A DNA stretch of 64,000 bases from Pseudoxanthomonas sp. PXM02 (GCF_014851805.1 NZ_JACVAK010000002.1:992001-1056000); one strand, 5' to 3'. Positions 9,709 through 23,367 are shown, counted from the first letter of the stretch. Notes: generated by a model not told the origin, from the sequence alone. Program-made: numbers and translations.

Positions 9709-10467
9709 ATGCGTCGCAAGCTCGTGGCCGGCAACTGGAAGCTCCATGGCTCTCGCGGTTTTGCGACGGCGCTGATGGACGAACTGGTCGCGGGTCTGCC
9801 GCTGGACGGCGTGGATCTGCTGATCCTGCCCCCGCTGCCCTACCTGGGCGAGTTGATCGAGGACTACGGTGACCGCGGCGTGGCCTTCGGCGCGCAGGAT
9901 GTCAGCAGCAACGAGAAGGGCGCCTACACGGGTGAAGTGTGCGCGGCCATGCTGGTGGACGTGGGCGCGCGCTACGGCTTGGTCGGCCACTCGGAGCGTC
10001 GCCAGTACCACAACGAAAGCAGCGAATTCGTCGCGAAAAAGTTCGTCGCGGCCAAGAATGCCGGCCTCATTCCGGTCCTTTGCGTGGGCGAGACCGAACA
10101 GCAGCGCAAGGACGGGCAGACCGAGTTCCGCATCCAGAAGCAGCTGCAGGCCGTGTTCGACCTGGCCGGTCCGCAGGCCTTCGACGGGGCCGTGGTGGCC
10201 TACGAGCCGGTCTGGGCCATCGGTACCGGCCTGACCGCCACGCCGGCCCAGGCGCAGGCGGTGCACGCGTTCATCCGTGGCGAAGTCGCCGCGCGCGATG
10301 CTAGAATCGCCGGCTCGTTGCCCGTCCTGTACGGTGGCAGCGTCAAGCCCGACAACGCCGCGGAACTGTTCTCGCAGCCCGATGTCGATGGAGGGCTGGT
10401 GGGCGGCGCTTCCCTGGTCGCCCGGGATTTCCTGGCCATCGCGCAGGCGGCGGCCGGTCGGGGGTGA
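9709..10467 (+). CDS. tpiA: Triosephosphate isomerase
   Basis: TpiA interconverts dihydroxyacetone phosphate and glyceraldehyde-3-phosphate in glycolysis and gluconeogenesis. The 252-residue TIM barrel shows Asn9 and Lys11 (GNWKLHG), the electrophile His94 (GHSERR), the catalytic base Glu166 (AYEPVWAIGTG) and the phosphate loop YGGSVKPDN. It lies 58 bp before secG, the same tpiA-secG pair found in many proteobacteria. Confidence 0.97.
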   Translation: MRRKLVAGNWKLHGSRGFATALMDELVAGLPLDGVDLLILPPLPYLGELIEDYGDRGVAFGAQDVSSNEKGAYTGEVCAAMLVDVGARYGLVGHSERRQYHNESSEFVAKKFVAAKNAGLIPVLCVGETEQQRKDGQTEFRIQKQLQAVFDLAGPQAFDGAVVAYEPVWAIGTGLTATPAQAQAVHAFIRGEVAARDARIAGSLPVLYGGSVKPDNAAELFSQPDVDGGLVGGASLVARDFLAIAQAAAGRG

Positions 10468-10478
10468 CCCCGGCACGA

Positions 10479-10514
10479 CCGGCCCATCGGGGCCGGGCGA
10501 CTCAACCGGTTGAG
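10479..10514. other. Two palindromes between tpiA and secG
   Basis: A 7-bp hairpin with a four-base loop (10479-10496) is followed at once by a perfect 14-bp palindrome (10501-10514, CTCAACCGGTTGAG). Neither has a T-tract, so they are not ordinary terminators. They end 11 bp before the secG start and might affect secG translation or bind a protein. Confidence 0.4.
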
Positions 10515-10525
10515 ACTGATTCCAA

Positions 10526-10972
10526 ATGTGGATGTTGATCCTGAATGTGGTGTACGTGCTGGTGGCCATCGCCATCATCGCGTTGGTGCTGATGCAGCGT
10601 GGTTCCGGCGCGCAGGCCGGCTCGGGCTTTGGTGGTGGCGCGTCCGGCACGGTGTTCGGTGCCCGCGGCGCATCGAACTTCCTGTCCAAGAGCACCAAGT
10701 GGCTGGCCATCGCGTTCTTCGGCATCAGCCTCTTCATGGCCTGGTACGCGACGCATAGCGCGCGTCCGACCACGCAGCAGAACCTTGGCGTGATGTCCGA
10801 ACTGCCGGCGGCTCCCGCCGCGCCGGTGGGCGAACTGCCGAAGCCGTCGACGGTTCCGAGCACGCCAATCCAGCAGGCACCGGCGGCCCCGGCCGACAGC
10901 GTGCCCGCCGCACCGCAGGAAGCGGCGCCGGCGACCGAGACGCCGCCGGTGACGCCGCCGCAGGGCGGCTGA
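10526..10972 (+). CDS. secG: Preprotein translocase subunit SecG
   Basis: SecG is the small third subunit of the SecYEG channel and stimulates SecA-driven export. The 148-residue protein has two membrane helices (about residues 3-23 and 54-74) around the conserved GSGAQAGSGFGGGASGTVFG loop, which ends in the ASNFLSK motif. The C-terminal 65 residues form a Pro/Ala/Glu-rich tail, longer than in E. coli (110 residues) but usual in this order of bacteria. It follows tpiA and precedes tRNA-Leu and the nuo operon. Confidence 0.93.
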   Translation: MWMLILNVVYVLVAIAIIALVLMQRGSGAQAGSGFGGGASGTVFGARGASNFLSKSTKWLAIAFFGISLFMAWYATHSARPTTQQNLGVMSELPAAPAAPVGELPKPSTVPSTPIQQAPAAPADSVPAAPQEAAPATETPPVTPPQGG

Positions 10973-11021
10973 TCACGGCTACAATGGCGGGGCGCGCTGA
11001 AAGCGTCGCGCAGGTTTCAAA

Positions 11022-11106
11022 GCCCAGGTGGCGGAATTGGTAGACGCACTACCTTGAGGTGGTAGCGGCGAAAGTCGTAGGGGTTCGAGTCCCCTCTTGG
11101 GCACCA
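11022..11106 (+). tRNA. tRNA-Leu (anticodon GAG)
   Basis: The 85-nt class II tRNA includes an encoded CCA end. The acceptor stem GCCCAGG pairs with CTTGGGC, with one G-T pair. The anticodon loop TTGAGGT gives GAG, which reads CUC and CUU. The long variable arm and GGTTCGAGTCC T-arm are visible. It sits between secG and nuoA, as in other proteobacteria. Confidence 0.97.
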
Positions 11107-11143
11107 ATACGGCGGGTCGACGGCAACGTTGATCCCGCAACGG

Positions 11144-11176
11144 AAAAACCCGCCTTCTGGCGGGTTTTTTCTTTTG
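11144..11176 (+). terminator. Terminator after tRNA-Leu
   Basis: A 7-bp stem (11148-11154 with 11159-11165, core ACCCGCC/GGCGGGT) with a TTCT loop is preceded by five A and followed by a run of T. The flanking A and T extend the stem. It separates the secG-tRNA unit from nuo. Confidence 0.85.
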
Positions 11177-11205
11177 CCAAGTGCGGCGATAAAGGCCGGT
11201 AATCG

Positions 11206-11235
11206 TTTACTAGCAAGTTCACAAACCGTTACAAT
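11206..11235 (+). promoter_or_regulatory. Putative sigma-70 promoter of the nuo operon
   Basis: TTTACT (11206-11211) and TACAAT (11230-11235) are 18 bp apart in the only AT-rich stretch between the tRNA terminator and nuoA. Transcription from here would leave a leader of about 170 bases before the nuoA GTG. Confidence 0.45.
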
Positions 11236-11409
11236 CCCGCCGATTCATCGGGTGCCCGGTACGTGTTGCGGAAGGGCTCCCGCCGAAGATGGGCCCGGTG
11301 GTTGCGCCACGAGTCGTTCACGGCGCAGGCCGTGGGCGGGCGATGCAAGCCCCATTCATGCCGTGCCGCGTCGTGCGCGCCGGCGGATAGGACAAGAAGA
11401 GACAAGCGA

Positions 11410-11766
11410 GTGCTGGCCAATTACCTGCCCACCCTGTTGTTCCTGATCGTCGCCACCGGCATCGGCATCGCGCTGATGGTGGCCGGTCGCTTCCTCGGCC
11501 CGCGTCGCCCCGACGCCCAGAAGCTGTCCCCGTACGAATGCGGCTTCGAGGCCTTCGAAGACGCGCGCATGAAGTTCGACGTGCGCTACTACCTGATCGC
11601 CATCCAGTTCATCGTCTTCGATCTGGAAATCATCTTCATTGTTCCGTGGACGCTGGTGTTCCAGGAGCTGGGTCCGCGTGCGTTGGTCACGATGGGCCTG
11701 TTCGTGGGCATGCTGTTCCTCGGCTTCATTTACGTTTGGAAGAAGGGAGCGCTCGAATGGGAGTGA
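11410..11766 (+). CDS. nuoA: NADH-quinone oxidoreductase subunit A
   Basis: NuoA is a small membrane subunit of respiratory complex I and helps form the quinone chamber. The 118-residue protein has three membrane helices and the conserved loop [20 protein letters not shown] between the first two. I start at GTG 11410 ([11 protein letters not shown]), which follows an AAGAAGAGA ribosome-binding site. Longer starts add an Arg-rich non-family extension. It is the first of 14 nuo genes and overlaps nuoB by 10 bp. Confidence 0.95.
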   Translation: MLANYLPTLLFLIVATGIGIALMVAGRFLGPRRPDAQKLSPYECGFEAFEDARMKFDVRYYLIAIQFIVFDLEIIFIVPWTLVFQELGPRALVTMGLFVGMLFLGFIYVWKKGALEWE

Positions 11767-12311
11767 TCCAGACCGTCGACCGTCTGATGAACAACCCGAT
11801 CCCGGAAGGGCGGGTGGACGACATCCTGCGCCCCGAGGGCGACAACCCGCTGCTGGAAAAGGGCTACGTCACCACCAGCGTCGATGCGCTGATGAACTGG
11901 GCACGCACCGGCTCGATGTGGCCGATGACCTTCGGCCTGGCCTGCTGCGCCGTGGAGATGATGCACGCCGGCACGTCGCGCCTGGACCTGGACCGCTACG
12001 GCGTGGTGTTCCGCCCGTCGCCGCGCCAGTCGGACGTGATGATCGTCGCCGGCACGCTGGTCAACAAGATGGCCCCCGCGCTGCGCAAGGTCTACGACCA
12101 GATGCCGGAGCCGAAGTGGGTCATCTCGATGGGCAGCTGCGCCAATGGCGGCGGCTACTACCACTACTCGTACTCGGTGGTGCGCGGTTGCGACCGCGTG
12201 GTGCCGGTGGACGTGTACGTGCCGGGTTGCCCGCCGACGGCCGAGGCGCTGGTGTACGGCATCCTGCAGTTGCAGAAGAAGATCTGGCGCACGCAGACCA
12301 TCGCGCGCTGA
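11757..12311 (+). CDS. nuoB: NADH-quinone oxidoreductase subunit B
   Basis: NuoB carries the terminal iron-sulfur cluster N2, which passes electrons to ubiquinone. The 184-residue protein has all four cluster ligands: Cys63 and Cys64 (LACCAVEM), Cys128 (GSCANGG) and Cys158 (VPGCPP). The start overlaps the end of nuoA, suggesting coupled translation. NuoB is part of the peripheral arm with NuoC, D and I. Confidence 0.97.
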   Translation: MGVIQTVDRLMNNPIPEGRVDDILRPEGDNPLLEKGYVTTSVDALMNWARTGSMWPMTFGLACCAVEMMHAGTSRLDLDRYGVVFRPSPRQSDVMIVAGTLVNKMAPALRKVYDQMPEPKWVISMGSCANGGGYYHYSYSVVRGCDRVVPVDVYVPGCPPTAEALVYGILQLQKKIWRTQTIAR

Positions 12312-12355
12312 TCCTCTTTCCTCCCCCGAATCCTTTCTAGAGCACGCCACGCCCC

Positions 12356-13081
12356 ATGGCTGAGCAAGCTGCAAACTTCACCGACCAGCTGCGCGCCCGT
12401 TTTGCGGACGGCACGGTCAGCGTGGCCGAGCCGCGCGGCGAAATCACCCTGGAAGTGCCGTCGGCCTCGTGGCATGCGGTCGCCCTGGCGCTGCGCGACG
12501 AGTTCGGTTTCGAACAGGCGGTCGACGTCAGCGGCGTCGACTACCTGGGCTACGGCGACGCCGAGTGGGATACCGCCGACGTGTCGTCCGAAGGCTTCAG
12601 CCGTGGCGTCGAGGGCTTCGGCCCCGGTCGTTTCAGCTGGGAGCAGCGTCCGCGCGACGCCGCCCGCCCGAACCGTTTCGCCGTGGTCCTGCACCTGCTG
12701 TCGTACCAGCACAACCGTCGCCTGCGCGTGCGCTGCTTCGCGCCCGACGATGGCCTGCCGGTGGTGGCCTCGGTTTGCGACGTGTGGCCGGGCATGAACT
12801 GGTTCGAGCGCGAAGCGTTCGACCTGTACGGCATCATCTTCGAAGGCCATCCGGACCTGCGCCGCATCCTCACCGACTACGGTTTCGTCGGCCATCCGTT
12901 CCGCAAGGACTTCCCGCTGATCGGCAACGTCGAAGTCCGCTACGACGAAGAGAAGAAGCGCGTGGTGTACGAGCCGGTCACCTCGGTGGAGCCGCGCGTC
13001 GGTGTGCCGCGCGTGATCCGCGATGACGCGCGTTACCAGACCGCCGCCGGCGAAGCCGCCGCGCGCGAGGGCAAGGCATGA
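12356..13081 (+). CDS. nuoC: NADH-quinone oxidoreductase subunit C
   Basis: NuoC is a peripheral-arm subunit with no cofactor that packs against NuoD and NuoB. The 241-residue protein contains the family signature [21 protein letters not shown] near residue 150 and ends in a charged tail. NuoC and NuoD are separate genes here, unlike the fused NuoCD of E. coli. The start of nuoD overlaps its stop in ATGA. Confidence 0.95.
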   Translation: MAEQAANFTDQLRARFADGTVSVAEPRGEITLEVPSASWHAVALALRDEFGFEQAVDVSGVDYLGYGDAEWDTADVSSEGFSRGVEGFGPGRFSWEQRPRDAARPNRFAVVLHLLSYQHNRRLRVRCFAPDDGLPVVASVCDVWPGMNWFEREAFDLYGIIFEGHPDLRRILTDYGFVGHPFRKDFPLIGNVEVRYDEEKKRVVYEPVTSVEPRVGVPRVIRDDARYQTAAGEAAAREGKA

Positions 13082-14382
13082 GCAATCCGCAATCCGGCGT
13101 CGCGTTCGCCAGCAGTCCTGCCGAAGCCAAGCAGGAAATCCGCAACTACACGTTGAACTTCGGTCCCCAGCATCCGGCCGCGCACGGCGTGTTGCGCCTG
13201 ATCCTGGAGATGGACGGCGAGACCATCGTGCGTGCCGATCCGCACGTCGGCCTGCTGCACCGGGGCACCGAGAAGCTGGCCGAGTCGAAGCCGTTCAACC
13301 AGTCGATCGGTTACATGGACCGCCTCGACTACGTGTCGATGATGTGCAACGAGCACGCCTACGTGCGCGCCATCGAGACCCTGATGGGGATCGAGGCGCC
13401 GGAGCGCGCGCAGTACATCCGCACGATGTACGACGAAATCACCCGCATCCTGAACCACCTGATGTGGATCGGCTCCAACGCGCTCGACCTCGGCGCGATG
13501 GCGGTCATGCTGTATGCCTTCCGCGAGCGCGAAGAGCTGATGGACTGCTACGAAGCGGTCAGCGGCGCGCGCATGCACGCGGCGTACTACCGTCCGGGCG
13601 GCGTGTACCGCGACCTGCCGGACCACATGCCGAAGTACAAGGAATCGCCCTGGCGCAAGGGCAAGGCGCTGAAGCAGTTCAACCAGGCGCGCGAAGGTTC
13701 GCTGCTCGACTTCCTGGAAGACTTCACCAACGAATTCCCCAAGCGCGTCGACGAATACGAGACGCTGCTGACCGACAATCGTATCTGGAAGCAGCGCACC
13801 GTCGGCATCGGCGTGGTCGCGCCGGAGCAGGCGCGCGCGTGGGGCATGACCGGCGCGATGCTGCGCGGTTCGGGCATTGCGTGGGATTTGCGCAAGAAGC
13901 AGCCGTACGCCAAGTACGACGTGGTTGATTTCGATATCCCGGTCGGCGTCAACGGCGACTGCTACGACCGCTACCTGGTCCGCGTCGCCGAGATGCGCCA
14001 GTCCAACCGCATCATCCAGCAGTGCGTGAAGTGGCTGAAGGCCAACCCCGGCCCGGTCATGGTGCAGAACTTCAAGGTCGCGCCGCCCTCCCGCGAGGAG
14101 ATGAAGGACGACATGGAAGCGCTGATCCACCACTTCAAGCTCTTCAGCGAAGGCTACTGCGTGCCGGCCGGCGAGACCTACGCCGCGGTCGAAGCGCCGA
14201 AGGGCGAGTTCGGTTGCTACCTGGTGTCCGACGGCGCCAACAAGCCTTTCCGCGTGAAGTTGCGCGCGCCGGGCTTCGCGCACCTGTCCTCGATGGACGA
14301 GATCGTGCGCGGCCACATGCTCCCCGACGTCGTCGCGATGATCGGTACCTATGATCTTGTCTTTGGTGAGGTGGACCGATGA
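13078..14382 (+). CDS. nuoD: NADH-quinone oxidoreductase subunit D
   Basis: NuoD, a relative of the large subunit of NiFe hydrogenases, lines the quinone pocket with NuoB. The 434-residue protein begins its core with [14 protein letters not shown], which holds the quinone-contacting His, followed by [12 protein letters not shown] and [12 protein letters not shown]. The C-terminus ends as usual with the FGEVDR motif. It overlaps both neighbours by four bases. Confidence 0.97.
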   Translation: MSNPQSGVAFASSPAEAKQEIRNYTLNFGPQHPAAHGVLRLILEMDGETIVRADPHVGLLHRGTEKLAESKPFNQSIGYMDRLDYVSMMCNEHAYVRAIETLMGIEAPERAQYIRTMYDEITRILNHLMWIGSNALDLGAMAVMLYAFREREELMDCYEAVSGARMHAAYYRPGGVYRDLPDHMPKYKESPWRKGKALKQFNQAREGSLLDFLEDFTNEFPKRVDEYETLLTDNRIWKQRTVGIGVVAPEQARAWGMTGAMLRGSGIAWDLRKKQPYAKYDVVDFDIPVGVNGDCYDRYLVRVAEMRQSNRIIQQCVKWLKANPGPVMVQNFKVAPPSREEMKDDMEALIHHFKLFSEGYCVPAGETYAAVEAPKGEFGCYLVSDGANKPFRVKLRAPGFAHLSSMDEIVRGHMLPDVVAMIGTYDLVFGEVDR

Positions 14383-14906
14383 GGGCCACGGGTAATTTCG
14401 AGGCGGCGCAGAACGTCGATCCGTTGGTGGCGTTGAGCGACAAGACGCGCGCGCACATCGATCATTGGCTGACCAAGTTCCCGCCGGACCGCAAGCGTTC
14501 CGCGGTGCTGCAGGGCCTGCATGCCGCGCAGGAACAGAACGAGGGCTGGCTGACTGACGAGCTGATCGCCGCGGTCGCCAAGTACCTGGACCTGCCTCCA
14601 GTCTGGGCGTACGAAGTCGCCAGCTTCTACTCGATGTTCGAGACCGAGAAGGTCGGCCGCAACAACGTCGCGTTCTGCACCAACATCAGCTGCTGGCTCA
14701 ACGGTGCCCAGGATCTGGTCGCGCACGCGGAGAAAAAGCTGGGCTGCAAGCTGGGCGAATCCACCGCCGATGGCCGCGTGTTCCTGAAGCGCGAAGAAGA
14801 GTGCGTGGCCGCGTGCTGCGGCGCGCCGGTGGTCGTGATCAACGGCCACTACCACGAGAACCTCACGCCGGCGAAGGTCGACGAGCTGCTGGACGGGCTG
14901 GAGTAA
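14379..14906 (+). CDS. nuoE: NADH-quinone oxidoreductase subunit E
   Basis: NuoE carries the off-pathway 2Fe-2S cluster N1a of the NADH dehydrogenase module. The 175-residue thioredoxin-like protein has cluster ligands Cys100 and Cys105 (FCTNISC) and Cys142 and Cys146 ([10 protein letters not shown]). An N-terminal helical bundle precedes the fold. It works with NuoF and NuoG, the next two genes. Confidence 0.96.
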   Translation: MRATGNFEAAQNVDPLVALSDKTRAHIDHWLTKFPPDRKRSAVLQGLHAAQEQNEGWLTDELIAAVAKYLDLPPVWAYEVASFYSMFETEKVGRNNVAFCTNISCWLNGAQDLVAHAEKKLGCKLGESTADGRVFLKREEECVAACCGAPVVVINGHYHENLTPAKVDELLDGLE

Positions 14907-14910
14907 GCGC

Positions 14911-16281
14911 ATGGCAGGCCATTCCCACTATTCTGAAGGCTACGGTCCCGTCGGCCCGGCTCCCAAGGAGCACCAGGCCGTCTACACCACGCTGCACTTC
15001 GACAAGCCCTGGTCGTACGAGAACTACCTGAAGACCGGCGGTTACGCCGCGCTGCGCAAGATCATCGAAGAGAAGATCCCGCCGGCCGACGTCGTCGAGA
15101 TGGTCAAGCAGTCCGGCCTGCGTGGCCGCGGCGGCGCGGGTTTCCCGACCGGCCTGAAGTGGAGCTTCATGCCCAAGGGCGACATGCAGAAGTACATCCT
15201 CTGCAACTCGGACGAATCCGAGCCGGGTACCGCAAAGGATCGCGACATCCTGCGCTACAACCCGCACGCGGTGATCGAGGGCATGGCGATCGCCTGCTAC
15301 GCCACCGGTTCCACCGTGGGCTACAACTACCTGCGCGGCGAGTTCCACCACGAGCCGTTCGAGCACCTGGAAGAAGCCACCGCCGAGGCCTACAAGCACG
15401 GCTGGCTGGGCAAGAACATCCTCGGCTCCGGCGTCGACATCGACCTGTACAACGCGCTTGGCGCGGGCGCCTACATCTGCGGCGAAGAAACCGCGCTGAT
15501 GGAGTCGCTGGAAGGCAAGAAGGGCCAGCCGCGTTTCAAGCCGCCGTTCCCGGCCAACTTCGGTCTGTACGGCAAGCCGACCACGATCAACAACACCGAG
15601 ACCTACGCCTCGGTGCCCGCCATCGTGCGCAATGGCGCCGAGTGGTTCATGAACCTGGGCAAGCCCAACAACGGCGGCTGCAAGATCTTCTCGGTCTCCG
15701 GCCACGTCGCGAAGCCGGGCAACCACGAGATCCGCCTGGGCACCTCGTTCGCCGACCTGCTGGAACTCTGCGGCGGCATGCGCGAGGGCCGCAAGCTCAA
15801 GGCGGTGATCCCGGGCGGCTCCTCGATGCCGGTGCTGCCGGGCGAGGTGATGATGGGCCTGACGATGGATTACGACAGCATCCAGAAGGCCGGCTCCGGC
15901 CTGGGTTCCGGTGCCGTCGTGGTGATGGACGACACCACCTGCATGGTGCGTGCGTGCCAGCGCATCGCGCGCTTCTACTACAAGGAAAGCTGCGGCCAAT
16001 GCACGCCGTGCCGCGAAGGCACCGGCTGGATGTACCGCATGCTGACCCGCGTGGCCGAGCACAAGGCGACGATCGAAGACCTGCAGACGCTGCGCGCGGC
16101 GGCGGGACAGATCGAAGGCCACACCATCTGCGCGTTCGGCGAAGCCGCGGCGTGGCCGGTGCAGGGCATGCTGCGCCACTTCTGGCACGAATTCGAATAC
16201 GCGATCGTCAACAAGCGTTTCCTCGTCGATGACGAGCGCGACGGCACGGTGGTCCGTTCCAACCTGGAGGTGGCCGCGTGA
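14911..16281 (+). CDS. nuoF: NADH-quinone oxidoreductase subunit F
   Basis: NuoF binds NADH and FMN and receives the hydride that feeds complex I. The 456-residue protein shows the glycine-rich nucleotide motif [11 protein letters not shown] (71-81), the FMN-binding [15 protein letters not shown] block, and the 4Fe-4S cluster N3 ligands Cys361, Cys364 and Cys367 ([11 protein letters not shown]) with Cys407. Its stop overlaps the GTG start of nuoG. Confidence 0.97.
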   Translation: MAGHSHYSEGYGPVGPAPKEHQAVYTTLHFDKPWSYENYLKTGGYAALRKIIEEKIPPADVVEMVKQSGLRGRGGAGFPTGLKWSFMPKGDMQKYILCNSDESEPGTAKDRDILRYNPHAVIEGMAIACYATGSTVGYNYLRGEFHHEPFEHLEEATAEAYKHGWLGKNILGSGVDIDLYNALGAGAYICGEETALMESLEGKKGQPRFKPPFPANFGLYGKPTTINNTETYASVPAIVRNGAEWFMNLGKPNNGGCKIFSVSGHVAKPGNHEIRLGTSFADLLELCGGMREGRKLKAVIPGGSSMPVLPGEVMMGLTMDYDSIQKAGSGLGSGAVVVMDDTTCMVRACQRIARFYYKESCGQCTPCREGTGWMYRMLTRVAEHKATIEDLQTLRAAAGQIEGHTICAFGEAAAWPVQGMLRHFWHEFEYAIVNKRFLVDDERDGTVVRSNLEVAA

Positions 16282-18512
16282 GTGCGCAGCCCGTGAATCC
16301 GAACCTGCCGCCGGACCATGTCACCGTCTTCATCGATGGCGTGGAGATGGCCGCACCGAAGGGTTCGATGATCATCCAGGCCGCCGACAAGGCCGGCATT
16401 CCGATCCCGCGCTTCTGCTACCACGAGAAGCTGCCGATCGCGGCCAACTGCCGCATGTGCCTGGTCGAAGTCGAGAAGATGCCGAAGCCGGCGCCGGCTT
16501 GCGCCACGCCGGTGATGGACGGCATGAAGATCGCCACGCGCAGCGACAAGGCGTTGAAGTCGCAGCGCAACGTGATGGAATTCCTGCTGATCAACCATCC
16601 GCTGGACTGCCCGATCTGCGACCAGGGCGGCGAATGCGAACTGCAGGATCTGTCGCTGGGTTACGGCCGTTCGGTCAGCCGTTTCCAGGAACGCAAGCGC
16701 GTGGTGCCGGACGAGGACATCGGTCCGCTGGTCGCCACCGAGATGACCCGCTGCATCCAGTGCACGCGTTGCGTCCGCTTCACCGCGGACGTCGCCGGCA
16801 CCTACGAGCTGGGAGGCATGTACCGCGGCGAGAACCTGCAGATCGGCACCTATGACGGCAAGCCGCTGACCACCGAGATTTCCGGCAACGTCATCGACGT
16901 CTGCCCGGTGGGCGCGCTGACCAACAAGGTGTTCCAGTTCCGCGCCCGTCCGTGGGAATTGATCGCACGCGAATCCGTCGGCTTCCACGATGCGATGGGT
17001 TCCAACGTGTTCTACCACTCGCGCCGTGGACAGGTGCTGCGCACCGTCCCGCGCGAGAACGAAGCGGTCAACGAGTGCTGGCTGTCGGATCGCGACCGCT
17101 ACTCGCACCAAGGGCTGTACGCCGACGACCGTGCGGTGAAGCCGCTGCAGAAGGTCAATGGCGAGTGGCGCGAAGTGTCTTGGGCCGAAGGTCTGGCCGC
17201 CGCTGCTGAGATTCTGCGCGCGAACCGTGGCGACAGCCTGGGCGTGCTGGTGCATCCGGCGGTGTCGAACGAGGAGGGCGGCCTGCTGGCCAAGCTCGCC
17301 GACGGCCTCGGTACCGGCAACCTGGACCACCGCATCAACAACCGCGACTTCTCCGATGGCGCTGTGGCCGAACCGTTCGCGCTGCCGCTGGCGGAGATCG
17401 AGCAGGCCGACGTCATCGTGCTGTACGGCACCAACCTGCGCCACGAATTGCCGCTGCTGCACCAGCGCCTGCGCAAGGCGGTCCGCAAGGGCGCCAAGGT
17501 GCACGTGGTCAATCCGGTCGATTTCGATTTCGCCTTCGGCATCGCCGGCAAGCACATCGTGGCGCCGTCGAAGCTGGGCAGCGCGCTGAACGACGCGGCG
17601 CTGCGTGACGCTGGCAAGGCCGCCAACCGTGCAGTCGTGATCGTCGGCGGCATCGTCGAGAACCATCCGCAGGCCGCTTCGCTGCGTGCCGCTGCGACGG
17701 ACTACGCGTCCGCGACGGGTGCTTCGCTGTGCCGCATCCCGCAAGGCGCGAATGCCGTGGGCCTGGCACGCCAGGGCGTGCTGCCGAGCGGTCGCGACGT
17801 GGCCGGCATGTTCGCCGAGCCGCGCAGCGCCTATGTCATCTACGGCATCGAGCCGGGCCTGGATTTCGCTGATACCCCGGGTGCCAGCCGTGCACTCGCC
17901 TCGGCCAAGGTCGTGGCGTTCAGCCACTTCGCCTGCAAGTCGACGCGCGATGTGGCGGACGTGATCCTGCCGATCGGTCTGCTGCCGGAAATCGATGCGA
18001 CGCTGACCAATCTCGATGGCAAGGACCAGCGCACGCAGGCCGCCGGCAAGCTGCCGGGCGAGGCGCGCGAAGGCTGGAAGGTGCTGCGCGCAATGGGTGG
18101 CGAACTGCAGTTGGCCGGCTTCGAATTCGCAGACGCCGCCGGCATGCGTGACGCCATCGGCACCGCCAAGACCGTCGCCATCGCCAAGTCCGCGGCACCC
18201 GCCGTCGCCGGCGAGGGTCTCGAGCTGGCCGTGACGGCTGCGATCTACCGCACCGACGGCACCGTCCGCCGCGCCGAGGCGCTGCAGGCGCATCCGCTGA
18301 ACGTGGGCGACCGGATCGTGCTGAACCCTGCGGATGCACAGGCCGCCGGTGTCGCCGAAGGCCAGGTGGCCAAGGTGGGCAATGGCATCGGCACCGCCGC
18401 ACTGCCGGTGGTGGTGGACGCCCGCGTCGCCGCAGGCGCCGCCTGGATCGAGAGTGGCTACGGCGCCACGGCACCGCTGGGTGCCGGACGCGTCACGGTG
18501 GTGAGCGCATGA
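16278..18512 (+). CDS. nuoG: NADH-quinone oxidoreductase subunit G
   Basis: NuoG is the largest hydrophilic subunit and carries several iron-sulfur clusters of the NADH module. The 744-residue protein starts at a GTG that overlaps the nuoF stop. The N-terminal 2Fe-2S domain uses Cys47, Cys58, Cys61 and Cys75. Next are a His/Cys cluster motif ([11 protein letters not shown]) and a 4Fe-4S group (CIQCTRC). The rest is a molybdopterin-oxidoreductase-like domain that has no role in molybdenum binding here. The length fits the proteobacterial type with a shortened C-terminus. Confidence 0.95.
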   Translation: MSAQPVNPNLPPDHVTVFIDGVEMAAPKGSMIIQAADKAGIPIPRFCYHEKLPIAANCRMCLVEVEKMPKPAPACATPVMDGMKIATRSDKALKSQRNVMEFLLINHPLDCPICDQGGECELQDLSLGYGRSVSRFQERKRVVPDEDIGPLVATEMTRCIQCTRCVRFTADVAGTYELGGMYRGENLQIGTYDGKPLTTEISGNVIDVCPVGALTNKVFQFRARPWELIARESVGFHDAMGSNVFYHSRRGQVLRTVPRENEAVNECWLSDRDRYSHQGLYADDRAVKPLQKVNGEWREVSWAEGLAAAAEILRANRGDSLGVLVHPAVSNEEGGLLAKLADGLGTGNLDHRINNRDFSDGAVAEPFALPLAEIEQADVIVLYGTNLRHELPLLHQRLRKAVRKGAKVHVVNPVDFDFAFGIAGKHIVAPSKLGSALNDAALRDAGKAANRAVVIVGGIVENHPQAASLRAAATDYASATGASLCRIPQGANAVGLARQGVLPSGRDVAGMFAEPRSAYVIYGIEPGLDFADTPGASRALASAKVVAFSHFACKSTRDVADVILPIGLLPEIDATLTNLDGKDQRTQAAGKLPGEAREGWKVLRAMGGELQLAGFEFADAAGMRDAIGTAKTVAIAKSAAPAVAGEGLELAVTAAIYRTDGTVRRAEALQAHPLNVGDRIVLNPADAQAAGVAEGQVAKVGNGIGTAALPVVVDARVAAGAAWIESGYGATAPLGAGRVTVVSA

Positions 18513-19600
18513 ACGAGATGTTGATCAACGCGGTCGGCCCCCTGCGCGAGTGGTTCTTCGGGCTGGGCGACATCGGCATGATCCTGTGGATCGTGCTGAA
18601 GATCCTGGTGATCACCATGCCGGTGATCATCTCGGTGGCGTTCTACGTGGTGTGGGAGCGCAAGCTGATCGGCTGGATGCACGTGCGCCACGGGCCGATG
18701 TACGTGGGCATGGGCATCTTCCAGGCCTTCGCCGACGTCTTCAAGCTGCTGTTCAAGGAAATCATCCAGCCCAGCAGCGCGCAGAAGACGATGTATATCC
18801 TGGCGCCGCTGATCACGCTGGCGCCGGCCTTCGCCGCGTGGGCGGTGGTGCCGTTCGACTACCAGCTGGTGCTGTCGAACGCCAATGCCGGCCTGCTGTA
18901 CCTGCTGGCGATGACCTCGCTGGGCGTGTACGGCATCATCATTGCCGGCTGGGCGTCGAACTCGAAGTACGCCTTCCTCGGTGCGATGCGATCCGCCGCG
19001 CAGGTCGTCAGCTACGAAATCGCCATGGGCTTTGCGCTGGTCGGCGTGCTGATCGCGGCTGGCAGCCTCAACCTGACCGACATCGTGATGGCGCAGGCGG
19101 GTGATTCCGGCTTCTTCGAGTGGTTCTGGCTGCCGCTGTTCCCGCTCTTCATCGTGTACTGGGTGTCCGGCGTCGCCGAAACCAACCGCTCGCCGTTCGA
19201 CGTGGTGGAAGGCGAATCGGAAATCGTGGCCGGCCACATGGTCGAGTATTCGGGTGCGGCGTTCGCGCTGTTCTTCCTGGCCGAATACGCCAACATGATC
19301 CTGGTCAGCTTCCTGGTGTCGCTGTTCTTCCTGGGCGGCTGGCTGAGCCCGCTGCAGGGCTGGATCACCGCCGACGTGTCGCCCTGGATCAACTGGATCT
19401 GGACCGGCGGCTGGCCGTGGCTGCTTCTGAAGGTCCTGTTCTTCGCCAGCGCCTACATCTGGTTCCGTGCCAGCTTCCCGCGCTACCGCTACGACCAGAT
19501 CATGCGGCTGGGCTGGAAGGTGTTCATTCCGCTGACCATCGTGTGGATCGCGGTGACGGCGCTGCTGGTGTTCTTCGGCGTGTTCGAGAAGGGTGTGTAA
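18509..19600 (+). CDS. nuoH: NADH-quinone oxidoreductase subunit H
   Basis: NuoH forms the heel of complex I, linking the quinone site to the proton channels. The 363-residue protein has eight or nine membrane helices. It contains the conserved [15 protein letters not shown] loop and the acidic loop [20 protein letters not shown], whose Glu and Asp residues are needed for quinone-coupled proton transfer. It overlaps nuoG by four bases. Confidence 0.97.
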   Translation: MNEMLINAVGPLREWFFGLGDIGMILWIVLKILVITMPVIISVAFYVVWERKLIGWMHVRHGPMYVGMGIFQAFADVFKLLFKEIIQPSSAQKTMYILAPLITLAPAFAAWAVVPFDYQLVLSNANAGLLYLLAMTSLGVYGIIIAGWASNSKYAFLGAMRSAAQVVSYEIAMGFALVGVLIAAGSLNLTDIVMAQAGDSGFFEWFWLPLFPLFIVYWVSGVAETNRSPFDVVEGESEIVAGHMVEYSGAAFALFFLAEYANMILVSFLVSLFFLGGWLSPLQGWITADVSPWINWIWTGGWPWLLLKVLFFASAYIWFRASFPRYRYDQIMRLGWKVFIPLTIVWIAVTALLVFFGVFEKGV

Positions 19601-19603
19601 GAC

Positions 19604-20092
19604 ATGAGCAAGGTTGTGCACTACTTCAAGAGCCTGATGCTGCTGGAACTGCTGCAAGGCCTGTGGCTGACGCTGAAGTACACCTTCAAGCCGAAGTACA
19701 CGCTGATGTACCCGATGGAGAAGTTCCCGCAGTCGCCGCGCTTCCGCGGCCTGCACGCGCTGCGCCGCTATCCGAACGGCGAAGAGCGCTGCATCGCCTG
19801 CAAGCTGTGCGAGGCGGTCTGCCCGGCGCTGGCGATCACCATCGATTCGGCCCCGCGAGAGGACGGCACCCGCCGCACCACGCGCTACGACATCGACCTG
19901 TTCAAGTGCATCTACTGCGGCTTCTGCGAGGAAAGCTGCCCGGTGGACTCGATCGTGGAAACGCACGTGCTGGAGTACCACTTCGACAAGCGCGGGCAGA
20001 ACATCGTCACCAAGCCGCAGCTGCTGGCGATCGGAGACCGGCTGGAAGCCGAGATCGCCGAGCGCCGCGCCGCCGACGCCGCCTTCCGTTGA
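19604..20092 (+). CDS. nuoI: NADH-quinone oxidoreductase subunit I
   Basis: NuoI carries the two 4Fe-4S clusters N6a and N6b that relay electrons to N2. The 162-residue ferredoxin-like protein has two CxxCxxCxxxCP motifs: Cys63, 66, 69, 73 and Cys102, 105, 108, 112. An N-terminal amphipathic helix anchors it to the membrane arm. It lies 3 bp after nuoH. Confidence 0.97.
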   Translation: MSKVVHYFKSLMLLELLQGLWLTLKYTFKPKYTLMYPMEKFPQSPRFRGLHALRRYPNGEERCIACKLCEAVCPALAITIDSAPREDGTRRTTRYDIDLFKCIYCGFCEESCPVDSIVETHVLEYHFDKRGQNIVTKPQLLAIGDRLEAEIAERRAADAAFR

Positions 20093-20102
20093 GGTCCGAA
20101 GA

Positions 20103-20756
20103 ATGGATTGGGTCCTGATCAGCTTCTACACTTTCGCCACCGTCGCGGTCATCGCCGCCGGCGCGGTGATCAGCGTGCGCAACCCGGTGCATGCCGTGCT
20201 GTGCCTCATCCTGACGTTCTTCTCGGTGGCCTGCATCTGGCTGCTGGTCGGTGCGGAGTTCCTGGGCGTGGCCCTGATCCTCGTCTACGTGGGCGCGGTG
20301 ATGGTGCTGTTCCTGTTCGTGGTGATGATGCTCGACATCGACGTCACCGCCATGCGCGAAGGCTGGGTCAGGTTCCTGCCGGTCGGCCTGCTGGTGGCCA
20401 TCGTCATGCTGGCGCAGATGCTGGTGCTGATCGGCATCAAGGCGAAGATGGCGGTGCCGTTCCAGGACAATGCCGCGTCCGCCGCGGCGGACGTGTCCAA
20501 CACGGCCTGGCTGGCGCGGACGCTGTTCACCGAATTCCTGCTGCCGTTCGAGTTCGCCGCCGTCATCCTGACCGTGGCCGTCGTGGCCGCCGTGATGCTG
20601 ACGCTGCGCAAGCGCACCGGCATCAAGACGCAGGATCCGGGAGAGCAGTCGCGGGTCAAGGCGCGCGACCGCATCCGCATCGTGTCGATGCCGGCCGAGA
20701 AGCCGGTGCGCGAAACGCCGGCCAGCGCGCCGGTGGAAGGGGAGGGCAAGGCATGA
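20103..20756 (+). CDS. nuoJ: NADH-quinone oxidoreductase subunit J
   Basis: NuoJ is a membrane-arm subunit with five helices; its third helix ([19 protein letters not shown]) undergoes the pi-bulge change linked to coupling. The 217-residue protein ends in a hydrophilic tail of about 45 residues rich in Arg, Glu and Pro, which faces the cytoplasm. The stop overlaps the nuoK start. Confidence 0.93.
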   Translation: MDWVLISFYTFATVAVIAAGAVISVRNPVHAVLCLILTFFSVACIWLLVGAEFLGVALILVYVGAVMVLFLFVVMMLDIDVTAMREGWVRFLPVGLLVAIVMLAQMLVLIGIKAKMAVPFQDNAASAAADVSNTAWLARTLFTEFLLPFEFAAVILTVAVVAAVMLTLRKRTGIKTQDPGEQSRVKARDRIRIVSMPAEKPVRETPASAPVEGEGKA

Positions 20757-21058
20757 TTTCCGTAGGCCATCTGCTGGCGCTCGGCGCCGTGTTGTTCTGC
20801 ATCAGCCTTGCGGGCATCTTCCTCAACCGGAAGAACGTCATCGTGCTGCTGATGTCGATCGAACTGATGCTGCTGTCGGTGAACATCAACTTCGTCGCGT
20901 TCTCGCGCGAACTGGGTGACGCGGCCGGCCAGATCTTCGTCTTCTTCATCCTGACCGTGGCCGCAGCCGAGGCCGCCATCGGCCTGGCGATCCTGGTCAC
21001 CCTGTTCCGCACCCGGCGCACGATCAACGTGGCCGAAGTCGATACGCTCAAAGGCTGA
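20753..21058 (+). CDS. nuoK: NADH-quinone oxidoreductase subunit K
   Basis: NuoK is a three-helix membrane subunit related to MrpC. The 101-residue protein carries two buried acids needed for proton movement, Glu37 ([14 protein letters not shown]) and Glu73 ([10 protein letters not shown]), matching Glu36 and Glu72 of E. coli. The ATG at 20753 overlaps the nuoJ stop and gives the standard family length. Confidence 0.96.
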   Translation: MISVGHLLALGAVLFCISLAGIFLNRKNVIVLLMSIELMLLSVNINFVAFSRELGDAAGQIFVFFILTVAAAEAAIGLAILVTLFRTRRTINVAEVDTLKG

Positions 21059-21065
21059 TGCACCG

Positions 21066-23309
<2,244 letters not shown>

Positions 23310-23367
23310 CGACCTGGCGCCGCCCCGAGCGGAGCGTCCTGGCGAAGAACTCAACGGATAACACAAC